Part shown: one piece after another, positions 35,956-44,277 of the stretch
Numbering within the stretch: the stretch's first letter is position 1
Layout of the letters: each line of letters begins with the position of its first letter
NCBI RefSeq assembly: GCF_022808675.1
Contig: NZ_JAKZKV010000002.1
Location: 434,001-498,000, forward strand
Source: Parabacteroides sp. FAFU027
GTDB taxonomy: Bacteria > Bacteroidota > Bacteroidia > Bacteroidales > UBA7332
Direction of reading: 5' to 3'
Length of the DNA: 64,000 nt
The notes under the pieces: generated by a model
What the model was told of the DNA's origin: nothing
The model's database searches: none
What the model saw: only the letters and a program-made list of their open reading frames with translations
Program-made: the position numbers and the translations under genes

Positions 35956-36756
35956 ATGAAGCGTTCTACTCACAGGATTCTGTTGACCTTTTACACGATT
36001 ATTCCCATCGCGATCTTTGTAACGATAGGATATTACGGTTATGCGTTTTACTCCCTTCCCGAAGCGGAACGCGTAAAGCCCTATCCCGACCCGAATATTC
36101 TCTATAACCTGTGGAATCCAAGCGGAATATATGGCCACGGATTGGGAATCGTGGGAACGCTACTGATATTGATTGGTCTCTTTTCCTATATGGCACGAAA
36201 ACACCTGAAAGTTTTCGCCCGTTGGGGTACTTTAAAATACTGGCTCGATTTCCATATCTTCAGCTGCACGCTGGGGGCAATCATGGTGTTATTTCATACG
36301 ACCTTTAAGTTTGGCGGGATTATTTCCATCGGCTTCTGGAGCATGGCAGCAGTTTGGGTAAGCGGAGTCATCGGACGATTTATCTATATCGCGATTCCCC
36401 GTACGATTGAAGGTCGTGAACTCAGTTTGGTTGAACTGGAAGGGATGCAGGACGAAGTGATTCTGGAACTCAAAAACCGGTATCATTTGGAATTCTCGGA
36501 ACTGGTTAACTTGCATCATTCGGAAGTAAAAGCCTATCTGTCGGAAAAAGGAATCTCGCAAAAAGACATTCGGAAAGTGAAGCGCATGGTTAAAAGCCAG
36601 CACTACCTATCCAACCGGATTAGAAGGCTGAACAAGCTAAATAAAATCTTTCACTACTGGCATGTCATTCACCTGCCTTTTGCATTGATTATGCTGGTCA
36701 TCATGGTCATTCACGTTGCCATCACCCTTTCACTCGGATACTCTTGGATATTCTGA
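35956..36756 (+). CDS. Cytochrome b-like integral membrane protein
   Basis: The 266-residue product has a first helix near residues 8-30, a short periplasmic loop, a second helix (GHGLGIVGTLLILIGLFSYM, about 58-80), and a pair with His residues in LDFHIFSCTLGAIMVLFHTT (about 97-118). Then come GFWSMAAVWVSGVIGRFIY and a long cytoplasmic charged segment (about 145-225), and a last helix with HYWHVIHLPFALIMLVIMVIH (about 232-255). The paired histidines in separate helices fit a di-haem cytochrome b, which would move electrons between the quinone pool and partners on either face. It is 3 bp before the oxidoreductase gene, so the two probably act together. I do not recognise a named family. Confidence 0.75.
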   Translation: MKRSTHRILLTFYTIIPIAIFVTIGYYGYAFYSLPEAERVKPYPDPNILYNLWNPSGIYGHGLGIVGTLLILIGLFSYMARKHLKVFARWGTLKYWLDFHIFSCTLGAIMVLFHTTFKFGGIISIGFWSMAAVWVSGVIGRFIYIAIPRTIEGRELSLVELEGMQDEVILELKNRYHLEFSELVNLHHSEVKAYLSEKGISQKDIRKVKRMVKSQHYLSNRIRRLNKLNKIFHYWHVIHLPFALIMLVIMVIHVAITLSLGYSWIF

Positions 36757-36759
36757 ACT

Positions 36760-38091
36760 ATGAATACATTTATCGAACAAATAGCCATTTACGGGTTTAC
36801 CTTTCTCCTGATTACAGTCATTTTGCTTATCTACATCATCAAGCAAAAACGGGAATCAAAGGAGGTAGAGGACAAAATCGAGATTGCCAAAGAGGAGGGC
36901 TGGCACGAACCAGTCACGCTCTATCCGGTGGTTGACCCGAATCGTTGCCTGAAGAGCGGTGCCTGTATCACGGCTTGTCCCGAAAAGGATATTCTCGGCA
37001 TCCGCAATGGTAAAGCCACGACCATTAATGCCTCTCTTTGTATTGGGCATGGTGCTTGTGTAAAGGCTTGTCCGGTGGGAGCCATTTCCCTCTATATCGG
37101 AACGGAGAAAAGAGGGGTGGATATACCCGAACTCTCCGACAATTTTGAGACAAACGTTCCGGGTATCTTCATCTCCGGCGAACTGGGCGGCATGGGATTA
37201 ATCAAAAATGCGGTGACCCAGGGTGCCGAAGCGGTGGAATACATTTCTCAGATTATTCAAAAAGACTCTCCGGCTGAATACGACCTGATTGTGGTTGGAG
37301 CCGGTCCTGCAGGAATCGGCGCTACCCTGAATGCCAAAAAGAACGGCCTGAAAGTGCTGACATTGGAACAAGATACGTTGGGAGGAACCATTGCTACCTT
37401 TCCGCGCTCGAAAATCGTGATGACCTCTCCGATGCAGCTTCCGCTTTATGGAAAAGTTAAGCTGGTGGAAACCACGAAACCTGAACTGATGCACTTGTGG
37501 GAAACAGCATTGTCCAAAAACAAACTTTCCATTCAGGAAAATATTAAAGTAGAATCTATTCATCCCGAAAACGGCTATTTCAAAATAACCGCCTCTACGG
37601 GAGAAACCTATACCACTCAAAAAGTACTGCTGGCGGTTGGTCGTCGGGGTACTCCGCGTAAGCTCGGCATTCCGGGTGAAATGACCGAAAAGGTAGCTTA
37701 CCGCCTGCTCGAGCCGGAAGATATTCACGGCAAGAAGATTGTCATAGTGGGTGGTGGCGATTCGGCTGTCGAAAGCGCCCTACTGCTTGCTCCCCAAAAC
37801 CAGGTAACCCTCTGCTACCGTGGTGAGGCATTTTCCCGTATCAAACAGAAAAATGCCCATAAAATTGCCGATGCGATGGCGAAGGGTAGCGTCAATGTTT
37901 TATTCAACACGAATCTCGTTTCTATTGACCCACATAGCGTTTCATACAAAATCGGCGAGTCGGATGAAATCCATCAGCTCGAAAACGACAGGGTCTATAT
38001 ATTTGCCGGTGGCGAGCTTCCCGTCCAGTTCCTTAAGAAGATGGGAATAAGCATGTCCACCAAGCACGGAGAAGTGATTTTAAAACATTGA
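36760..38091 (+). CDS. Ferredoxin-domain FAD/NAD(P)-dependent oxidoreductase, membrane anchored
   Basis: The 443-residue product has an N-terminal helix (about 10-27) and a ferredoxin-like domain (about 55-115). A thioredoxin-reductase-like flavoprotein domain follows, with FAD loop VVGAGPAGIG near 178-187 and NAD(P) loop IVGGGDSAVESA near 325. The two iron-sulfur motifs are C63-x2-S-x2-C69-x3-C73 and C94-x2-H-x2-C100-x3-C104. In both, the second cysteine of the usual motif is replaced (Ser66, His97), which may give 3Fe-4S clusters or other ligands. The disulfide CxxC of thioredoxin reductase is not seen. A likely role is electron exchange between NAD(P)H and the adjacent cytochrome b and cytochromes c. 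The direction cannot be read from sequence. Confidence 0.85.
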   Translation: MNTFIEQIAIYGFTFLLITVILLIYIIKQKRESKEVEDKIEIAKEEGWHEPVTLYPVVDPNRCLKSGACITACPEKDILGIRNGKATTINASLCIGHGACVKACPVGAISLYIGTEKRGVDIPELSDNFETNVPGIFISGELGGMGLIKNAVTQGAEAVEYISQIIQKDSPAEYDLIVVGAGPAGIGATLNAKKNGLKVLTLEQDTLGGTIATFPRSKIVMTSPMQLPLYGKVKLVETTKPELMHLWETALSKNKLSIQENIKVESIHPENGYFKITASTGETYTTQKVLLAVGRRGTPRKLGIPGEMTEKVAYRLLEPEDIHGKKIVIVGGGDSAVESALLLAPQNQVTLCYRGEAFSRIKQKNAHKIADAMAKGSVNVLFNTNLVSIDPHSVSYKIGESDEIHQLENDRVYIFAGGELPVQFLKKMGISMSTKHGEVILKH

Positions 38092-38103
38092 TATAAGCTC
38101 TTT

Positions 38104-39708
38104 ATGAAGCAAATAAAAATTCTGTTTGCGTTTATTGTGTCATTGGTATTTGCCATCAGCAGTTATGCTCAAATCTCACCGGGAGAGTTGACGAAAGCGC
38201 ATGCAAATCTTGAAGGAGTCTCCAACTGTACCAAATGTCATACGATAGGGAAAAAAGTCTCCAGCCAGAAATGTCTCGATTGCCACAAAGAAATCAAAGC
38301 CGAACAGGTTGCCCATCACGGATTCCATGCCTCGAATGAGGTCATGTCCAAAGAGTGTGCCTTTTGCCACAAGGAACACCACGGCAAAATGGCCAGCATG
38401 ACCCGTTTCGACCAAAAGAAATTTGACCACAGCAAAACCGGCTTTACACTCAAAGGAGTACATGCCCGCAAAGAGTGCCGCAATTGCCACAAAGCAGAAT
38501 TTATCTCTGACCCCAAATACAAGAAGAACCCCAATACCTTCATGGGGCTAAACAGCAAGTGTACCACCTGTCACTTCGATTATCACCAGGGTAAGATGTC
38601 GGCAAATTGTGCAACCTGTCACGGATTCGAGAGCTTCAAGAAACCGCATATAACCGGCTTTGACCACAATAAAACCCAATATCCACTTTTGGGAAAACAC
38701 CAGACGGTCAGCTGTGCGGCTTGTCACAAATCCGAAATGCTGAACGGAAAAAAGATTCAACGCTTTACCAGCCTTCCGTTTGAAAACTGTACCCCGTGCC
38801 ACAAGGATGCTCATGAAAACAAGTTCGGTCAGGACTGCAAACGCTGTCACTCGGAAGAGTCCTGGCATGCCATCAAAGGCATCTCCTCTTTTGACCATGA
38901 TAAAACTGCATTTAAACTGGTCGGAAAACACCAACAGGTGGATTGCCGTAAATGCCACAAGACGCAGAACATGACCGACCCTATCAAGCACGACCGATGC
39001 TCGGATTGTCATACCGACTACCATAAAGGAGAATTTGCCCGTAACGGTGTTTCACCGGACTGTATCGAATGCCACACCAACAACGGTTTTGAGCAGACGA
39101 AGTTCTCCATTGAGCGTCACAACAAACTGAAGTTCAAACTGGAAGGTGCACACATGGCAACACCCTGCATGGCCTGTCATAATAAGCAAGGCCACTGGAC
39201 TTTCAAACAAACTCCTACCCGATGCGTCGATTGCCACGCCAACGTGCATAAAGGATTTATCGACGATAAGTTTATGGCAAATAACGACTGTTCTTCCTGC
39301 CACAATGTGCGCAACTGGGCAGCCGTGAAATTTGACCACAACCGCACGCAGTTCCCGTTGGACGGGGCACATGCAAAAACGAACTGCGCAGCCTGTCATT
39401 ATGCTAAAAATTCGATGGGCGTCAAAGAGCAGAAGTTCAACACGCTTTCAACCGACTGTCAGGCATGCCACAAGGACAACCACCACGACCAGTTTGCCGT
39501 AAATGGAAAAACGGATTGTTCCCGTTGCCACGGAACGGACAAGTGGACAGCGTCCAGATTTGAACACAATACCTCCCGCTTCAAACTGGAAGGAAAACAC
39601 TCCAATGTGAAGTGCGAGCAATGTCACAAAGAAGTATCCGACTCAAAAGGGAATAAATACGTGCAGTACAAGTTCAAAAGTATTGCCTGTGCTACCTGCC
39701 ACTCCTGA
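38104..39708 (+). CDS. Periplasmic 20-haem cytochrome c
   Basis: The 534-residue product has a signal peptide ending SYAQ (residue 23) and exactly 20 CXXCH motifs by my count, with no transmembrane helix. A unit of the form F-D-H-x-K-T-x-F-x-L-x-G-x-H-x5-C-x-x-C-H recurs about six times (for example FDHNKTQYPLLGKH and FDHDKTAFKLVGKH), supplying the distal His ligands for bis-His haems. It belongs to the cytochrome c3-like multihaem class. One haem per 27 residues predicts a long electron wire in the periplasm. It follows the oxidoreductase by 12 bp and precedes a 12-haem relative with the same repeats, so the gene may have grown by internal duplication. Confidence 0.95.
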   Translation: MKQIKILFAFIVSLVFAISSYAQISPGELTKAHANLEGVSNCTKCHTIGKKVSSQKCLDCHKEIKAEQVAHHGFHASNEVMSKECAFCHKEHHGKMASMTRFDQKKFDHSKTGFTLKGVHARKECRNCHKAEFISDPKYKKNPNTFMGLNSKCTTCHFDYHQGKMSANCATCHGFESFKKPHITGFDHNKTQYPLLGKHQTVSCAACHKSEMLNGKKIQRFTSLPFENCTPCHKDAHENKFGQDCKRCHSEESWHAIKGISSFDHDKTAFKLVGKHQQVDCRKCHKTQNMTDPIKHDRCSDCHTDYHKGEFARNGVSPDCIECHTNNGFEQTKFSIERHNKLKFKLEGAHMATPCMACHNKQGHWTFKQTPTRCVDCHANVHKGFIDDKFMANNDCSSCHNVRNWAAVKFDHNRTQFPLDGAHAKTNCAACHYAKNSMGVKEQKFNTLSTDCQACHKDNHHDQFAVNGKTDCSRCHGTDKWTASRFEHNTSRFKLEGKHSNVKCEQCHKEVSDSKGNKYVQYKFKSIACATCHS

Positions 39709-39739
39709 TGTATAAACGATTTCCGAAAAAGAATAACGC

Positions 39740-40741
39740 ATGGTGAAGAAGCTAAAGATGCATAGATTTATAAGCCTTACATTCCTTCTCATATGGGGAA
39801 TGACTCTCTTTGGGCAAATGGCGAAATCGGCAAAATCCCCGCATGGTAAGGGATTGCACATCGAGTGTAGCGAATGTCACGACCCGAATGGCTGGAAAGT
39901 ACGGGCGATGACCACCTTTAACCATGACAAACGGACTCATTTCCCACTCAAAGGGCAACACAAAATGCTCGATTGCCGGAAATGCCACCCGACACTGCTC
40001 TTTAACGAGGCAAAAAGTGATTGTAATTCGTGTCATACCGACGTACACCAACAGACTGTAGGGAACGATTGTCAACGTTGCCACAACACCAGTTCTTGGC
40101 TAGTGACTAACATCAAGCAGATTCACCAGCAGAAGGGCTTTGCATTGGTGGGCGCACATGCTGCTGCAGATTGTCGTCGATGTCATAAGTCAGCTTCTCA
40201 ATTGCAGTTTGAAAATATGCACACCGACTGCTACGCTTGTCATTATCAGGTGTATGAATCATCGAAAATCACAGAACCTAATATTGTTGACCCAAGCTCT
40301 GCAAGAACAGGAACCCACCGTGAATTTGGGTTTAATACAGACTGTTATCGTTGCCACAATATGGTGGGAAGAAGTTGGGCTTACAATGGTAAAGGATTTG
40401 AACACGGGTTCTTCCCGCTAAAAGGTGGTCATAATATATCATGTGACCAATGCCACGTATTTGGATTTGGGCCTGAGAATAAGCTAGACCCGGACTGCAA
40501 ATCATGTCACGAAGGAAAACTATACCAAGCCAAACAAGCTTACCCTGCACACAATACCGCATTTGCCAGCCATCAGTGCAGCGAATGTCATACTTATCTC
40601 GGATGGAATATTGTGAAATTCAAAAACCATAAAAACTGGCGGGATAAAAGCAAACACAACGGAAAGGGCTGTCTGGAATGCCACGACAACAACGAAACCT
40701 GGAAACCGGATTGCAGAAAGTGCCACAACTTTGACTATTAA
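39740..40741 (+). CDS. Secreted 12-haem cytochrome c
   Basis: The 333-residue product has an N-terminal signal (ISLTFLLIWGMTLFGQ; a start at Met7 is also possible) and 12 CXXCH motifs. The same haem-repeat unit as in the 20-haem protein occurs about three times (FNHDKRTHFPLKGQH, GFALVGAHAAADC, HGFFPLKGGHNISC). A central 30-residue segment without haems (about 172-202, SKITEPNIVDPSSARTGTHR) could be a docking loop. Placement directly before the outer-membrane barrel gene (5 bp apart) suggests it sits in or near the barrel, as MtrA-type cytochromes do in porin-cytochrome conduits. That role is inferred, as sequence similarity to MtrA is not evident. Confidence 0.93.
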   Translation: MVKKLKMHRFISLTFLLIWGMTLFGQMAKSAKSPHGKGLHIECSECHDPNGWKVRAMTTFNHDKRTHFPLKGQHKMLDCRKCHPTLLFNEAKSDCNSCHTDVHQQTVGNDCQRCHNTSSWLVTNIKQIHQQKGFALVGAHAAADCRRCHKSASQLQFENMHTDCYACHYQVYESSKITEPNIVDPSSARTGTHREFGFNTDCYRCHNMVGRSWAYNGKGFEHGFFPLKGGHNISCDQCHVFGFGPENKLDPDCKSCHEGKLYQAKQAYPAHNTAFASHQCSECHTYLGWNIVKFKNHKNWRDKSKHNGKGCLECHDNNETWKPDCRKCHNFDY

Positions 40742-40746
40742 GAAAG

Positions 40747-42327
40747 ATGAGAATATTCCTTCTAACAACATTAATCTTTGTCACACTATCGCTTTCTGCG
40801 GAAGAGTGGTTAACGGGGTCTGTATCTTTTCTCAGTACTCAGAATGTGTATGTGAAATTCGAAAACACCTCCGGAATTGGTGTGGGTGATACATTGTATG
40901 TCAACCAAAAAGGGAAACTAACCGCAGCCATGCTGGTCAAAGAATTTTCTTCCATCTCCTGCGTCTGTACACCGCTTAACCAGCTGTCTCTACCGCTGGC
41001 TACTCCAGTATTTGCAAGACCCATTCACAAAAAAGGAATAATTGCAGATAATAACGAAGAGAAGGCAAAAGCATCTGTTGACCTCAACAACAAAGCCATC
41101 CAATCTCTGAATGCGGATAACCTGATGAAAGGCAACCGACAAAAAATCGACGGACGACTCTCTTTATCTTCCTATTCCGATATTTCGGATTACGGAAATA
41201 ACTCTCGCTTCCGGTATAATTTTGCTTTGAATGCCAGTCACATCAATAACTCTAGATTCTCCGGAGAAGCGAATATTGCCGTTTCGCACAACAGCAATGA
41301 CAGCCTGCCGTTTTCTTCAAACATTTCCCATTACCTGAAGATTTACGCCCTGTCGCTCAAATACGATATTGACTCTACCTCAGCCGCTTCATTCGGACGA
41401 AAGATTAATGCCAATATTGCCAATCTCGGGGCAATTGACGGATTGCAATATGAGAAATCAGTCGGTCACTTTGCCTACGGAGCTGTTGTGGGTTCTCGCC
41501 CTGACTATTACGATTACGGAGTAAATCCCAACCTGTTGGAATTTGGCGCTTATGCCTCGCATTATTACCAAAAAGGCAGAGGAAGGATGCGTTCTACCCT
41601 GGGGTTGTTTAATCAGATGAACAGCTTCAATACTGACCGTCGGTTTGGCTATTTCCAACACAGTAACACTTTGCTGAAGAAGGTCGACTTCTTTGGTTCT
41701 GTTGAGTTTGACCTGTATAAACTGGATAAAAACCGACAAGCGACCAATACGTTCGACCTGACCAGCACCTATCTGTCATTGCGATACAATCCGTGGCGAA
41801 GACTCTCGCTCTCGATGAGCTACGATGCCCGCAAGAATGTCTATTACTACGAGACATTCAAAAACCGGGTGGATAGTACCATCGACAAAGAAACCCGTCA
41901 GGGATTGCGGTTCCAGTTTAATTACCGGCCCTTTCGCTTCTTGTCATGGGGCGGTTCTGCCGGGCTAAATACTCCTCATATTTCAAAAAATGCTTCGACT
42001 TACCTCAGTTTCCCTGACTTGCCATGGATTCACGCTTCGTTAATGATTAATGCGACTCTGTTAAAAACCCAGTATCTTGATGGGACTATCTATGGAGCAT
42101 CTTTGTCACGGGATATCATTCCGGGTAAATTATTCGGCCAACTGGAATACCGGTTAGTTGACTACCAGTTCAATAATTCTCCATCGACTCTGCCTCAGAA
42201 TATCGGGGAATTTTCTCTCAACTGGCAGGTGGCCAAACGGTTGATGTTTTCCGCTGATTATGAGTTTACGAAAGAGAGCGGACCCAATTATCACCGCATC
42301 TTCCTGAACCTGACCCAACGATTTTAA
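40747..42327 (+). CDS. Outer-membrane beta-barrel, candidate porin partner of the cytochromes
   Basis: The 526-residue product has a signal peptide (MRIFLLTTLIFVTLSLSAEE) and a small N-terminal beta domain (about 20-100, GSVSFLSTQNVYVKFENTSGI, with Cys in SCVCTPL). After a linker, a C-terminal barrel of about 400 residues shows alternating strands rich in Tyr and Phe (RYNFALNASHIN, FAYGAVVGSRPDYYDY, LSLSMSYDARKNVYYYE), ending in Phe (IFLNLTQRF). It would form 16-20 strands. It is the last gene of the cluster and abuts the 12-haem gene. By analogy to porin-cytochrome complexes it may carry electrons through the outer membrane. It shows no CXXC at the N-terminus of the MtrB kind, so it may be a separate barrel family. 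Confidence 0.8.
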   Translation: MRIFLLTTLIFVTLSLSAEEWLTGSVSFLSTQNVYVKFENTSGIGVGDTLYVNQKGKLTAAMLVKEFSSISCVCTPLNQLSLPLATPVFARPIHKKGIIADNNEEKAKASVDLNNKAIQSLNADNLMKGNRQKIDGRLSLSSYSDISDYGNNSRFRYNFALNASHINNSRFSGEANIAVSHNSNDSLPFSSNISHYLKIYALSLKYDIDSTSAASFGRKINANIANLGAIDGLQYEKSVGHFAYGAVVGSRPDYYDYGVNPNLLEFGAYASHYYQKGRGRMRSTLGLFNQMNSFNTDRRFGYFQHSNTLLKKVDFFGSVEFDLYKLDKNRQATNTFDLTSTYLSLRYNPWRRLSLSMSYDARKNVYYYETFKNRVDSTIDKETRQGLRFQFNYRPFRFLSWGGSAGLNTPHISKNASTYLSFPDLPWIHASLMINATLLKTQYLDGTIYGASLSRDIIPGKLFGQLEYRLVDYQFNNSPSTLPQNIGEFSLNWQVAKRLMFSADYEFTKESGPNYHRIFLNLTQRF

Positions 42328-42345
42328 TCAGACTCAATTCCGATA

Positions 42346-42378
42346 AAACCCTATGACTGGATTCTGGTCATAGGGTTT
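42346..42378 (+). terminator. Terminator of the cytochrome cluster
   Basis: AAACCCTATGAC pairs with GTCATAGGGTTT across a 9-nt loop, followed by CTTATTT, 18 bp after the barrel stop codon. It separates the cluster from the two DUF2271-like genes that follow. Confidence 0.85.
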
Positions 42379-42513
42379 CTTATTTAGAAGAATCATACGC
42401 CGAATCTATTTATCCTGATTATAAATTAAGAAGGATTTATTCACGCTTCACTCTTGTCATCTAAAAATAGATGAAAAGAACAAACATTTCCCCGAACGAA
42501 TTGATTATGAGAC

Positions 42514-42521
42514 TATATTTG
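42514..42521 (+). promoter_or_regulatory. Candidate -7 box of the paired DUF2271-like genes
   Basis: TATATTTG followed by TATTT fits the Bacteroidota -7 consensus and lies 69 bp before the ATG. The same octamer stands before the first DUF2271-like gene, so all three may be co-regulated. Confidence 0.45.
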
Positions 42522-42590
42522 TATTTATCCAATCACACCGATAGGATATCACCCTAAGAAACATTCAGTAAATAACCCTTTCGCTAGGAC

Positions 42591-43364
42591 ATGATAAAAA
42601 CATTCCCGATAAAGCAAAAATTATATCTGTTCATTCTGATTTTCATCTTTACTTTTCAGTTCAATTTTGCGCAAACCGTAACTTTCAATGTTTCTCCCGT
42701 AGCCTATTATTCCGGCTGGGGTGGCGCCACGCTTTTTGCGGCATGGATTACCGACATCAACGGGAATAACCTCAAAACACTGAATTGTCGTGCCAAGACC
42801 TACATCGTTTACCTGAGCAACTGGAGGGCCTCCTTCAACGGTGGTGCCGCTGATGCAACAACCGGAGCAACCTACTCTTCCATTCCGATTTACACTGTGA
42901 CCTGGAACTGTAACTCCCGCGATGGAATGACAGTCCCTAATGGGAACTACTATTTCAATGTGGAATATTCCCAACAAGGCACCAGTAAGTTTGCTAAATA
43001 CGCTTTTTCTAAAACAGCAGATTCCCAGACCTATTCGTTTCCTAATTCGACCTACTTTACAAACGTCTCTATTACGTATAATTCCCCGACCTCTGCCGTC
43101 GCTGGGACATCAGTAGATGTTCCATTTAACTGCTATGTGATACCCGGAGCAAAGAAACTGATAATTGACTACGACCCGGACGAGCATAGACTGGTAAACG
43201 TTTCAATCTATGACACGAAAGGAATGTTACTATCAGCGACCGGACTCAATGTGGGATATGGAAATCTGGAGTATAATCTAGCCACCTTACTGAATGGTAT
43301 TTATATTGTCAAAATCACCGATAAAAAACATCATACCGAATCCCATAAAGTCATTCTCCGATAA
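42591..43364 (+). CDS. DUF2271-like secreted protein with flavinylation-type motif and T9SS tail (2 of 3)
   Basis: The 257-residue product has a signal peptide ending NFAQ (residue 28). Its DUF2271-like domain carries FAAWITDINGNNLKTL, IVYLSNW, DATTGAT (88-94) and NGNYYFNVEYSQ. The motif is at the same position as in the first paralogue, so Thr94 is the predicted FMN acceptor. The C-terminal 70 residues (VNVSIYDTKGMLLSA, LNGIYIVKITDKKHHTESHK) form a T9SS type A sorting domain. It shares far more sequence with the third copy, 20 bp downstream, than with the first, pointing to a recent tandem duplication. A role as surface electron-transfer flavoprotein is inferred from the motif and the neighbouring cytochromes. 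No ApbE gene is in the window. Confidence 0.8.
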   Translation: MIKTFPIKQKLYLFILIFIFTFQFNFAQTVTFNVSPVAYYSGWGGATLFAAWITDINGNNLKTLNCRAKTYIVYLSNWRASFNGGAADATTGATYSSIPIYTVTWNCNSRDGMTVPNGNYYFNVEYSQQGTSKFAKYAFSKTADSQTYSFPNSTYFTNVSITYNSPTSAVAGTSVDVPFNCYVIPGAKKLIIDYDPDEHRLVNVSIYDTKGMLLSATGLNVGYGNLEYNLATLLNGIYIVKITDKKHHTESHKVILR

Positions 43365-43384
43365 TCATCCAAAACCAGCATGAC

Positions 43385-44152
43385 ATGCCAAATAAGTACA
43401 CGATATTACGCAGCATTACACTTTCATTTTTCTTCTTATTTCTTAGAATAACGGCTACCGCCCAGACTATTTCCTTTACAGCAACACCGGTAAATTACAC
43501 GAGCGTCTATGGCGGGAGAACGGTTTTTGCAGCATGGATAACCGATGCAAACGGGACAAACCTCAAAACGCTCGATTGTCACGCCAGCATTTACATCAGC
43601 TATCTTTATTACTGGAAAAGTTCATTCAACTGGGGACCGGTAGATGCGACCACCGGAGCTACCTATGTTTCCGTCCCCTCATTTTCCTCTTCCTGGGACA
43701 TGAAAGGACGTGACGGGAAGGTCATTGCCGATGGCAAATATTATTTCAACGTAGAATATTGTCAGTCCGGGTCAAGCCGCTATACACAGTATGAGTTTAC
43801 AAAGAGCAGTGGTAGCCGGACTTTTTCTTTTCCAAACTCCGGTTATTTCAACAATGTCTTGGTATCGGTTTCGATGCCTTCAGCTGTGAATTCTACCACG
43901 GTTAATGTTCCGTATAACTGTTACGTAGTTCCCGGAGATAAGTTACTGAAAATTGATTTTGACCCTAACGTTCATAATCAAGTCAAAGCGTTTGTTTATG
44001 ATGCGAAAGGAATGCAGCAACAAGCAACAGGCTTAAATGCCGGCGATGGTCATCTGGAGTTGAATCTTGCCACACTTATCAATGGAGTCTATGTTGTCAA
44101 AATCATGGATGAAAAACATTATACCGAAACGCATAAAGTCCTCCTGCATTAA
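43385..44152 (+). CDS. DUF2271-like secreted protein with flavinylation-type motif and T9SS tail (3 of 3)
   Basis: The 255-residue product has a signal peptide ending TATAQ (residue 27), then FAAWITDANGTNLKTL, ISYLYYW, DATTGAT (87-93) and DGKYYFNVEYCQ. The domain order is the same as in its tandem partner, with the T9SS tail KAFVYDAKGMQQQATG and INGVYVVKIMDEKHYTETHK. A single Cys in the mature domain near CHAS and one in EYCQ differ between copies and are unlikely to be structural. It ends the DUF2271 pair; the following 125 bp lead into the rubrerythrin gene. As for its paralogues, covalent flavin is predicted, not shown. Confidence 0.8.
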   Translation: MPNKYTILRSITLSFFFLFLRITATAQTISFTATPVNYTSVYGGRTVFAAWITDANGTNLKTLDCHASIYISYLYYWKSSFNWGPVDATTGATYVSVPSFSSSWDMKGRDGKVIADGKYYFNVEYCQSGSSRYTQYEFTKSSGSRTFSFPNSGYFNNVLVSVSMPSAVNSTTVNVPYNCYVVPGDKLLKIDFDPNVHNQVKAFVYDAKGMQQQATGLNAGDGHLELNLATLINGVYVVKIMDEKHYTETHKVLLH

Positions 44153-44222
44153 GAATCCTCTTTCACTCCTTATAGAGGTGTGAACTAATGCTCTTTTTCA
44201 GCGTTTATTAGTTTGAAAAAGT

Positions 44223-44230
44223 TATATTTG
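44223..44230 (+). promoter_or_regulatory. Candidate -7 box of the rubrerythrin gene
   Basis: TATATTTG, followed by TATTTC, fits TAnnTTTG and lies 47 bp before the ATG. Confidence 0.5.
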
Positions 44231-44277
44231 TATTTCAGAGAAATGCAAATATAAGTAACCTTTTAAATCAGACAATT

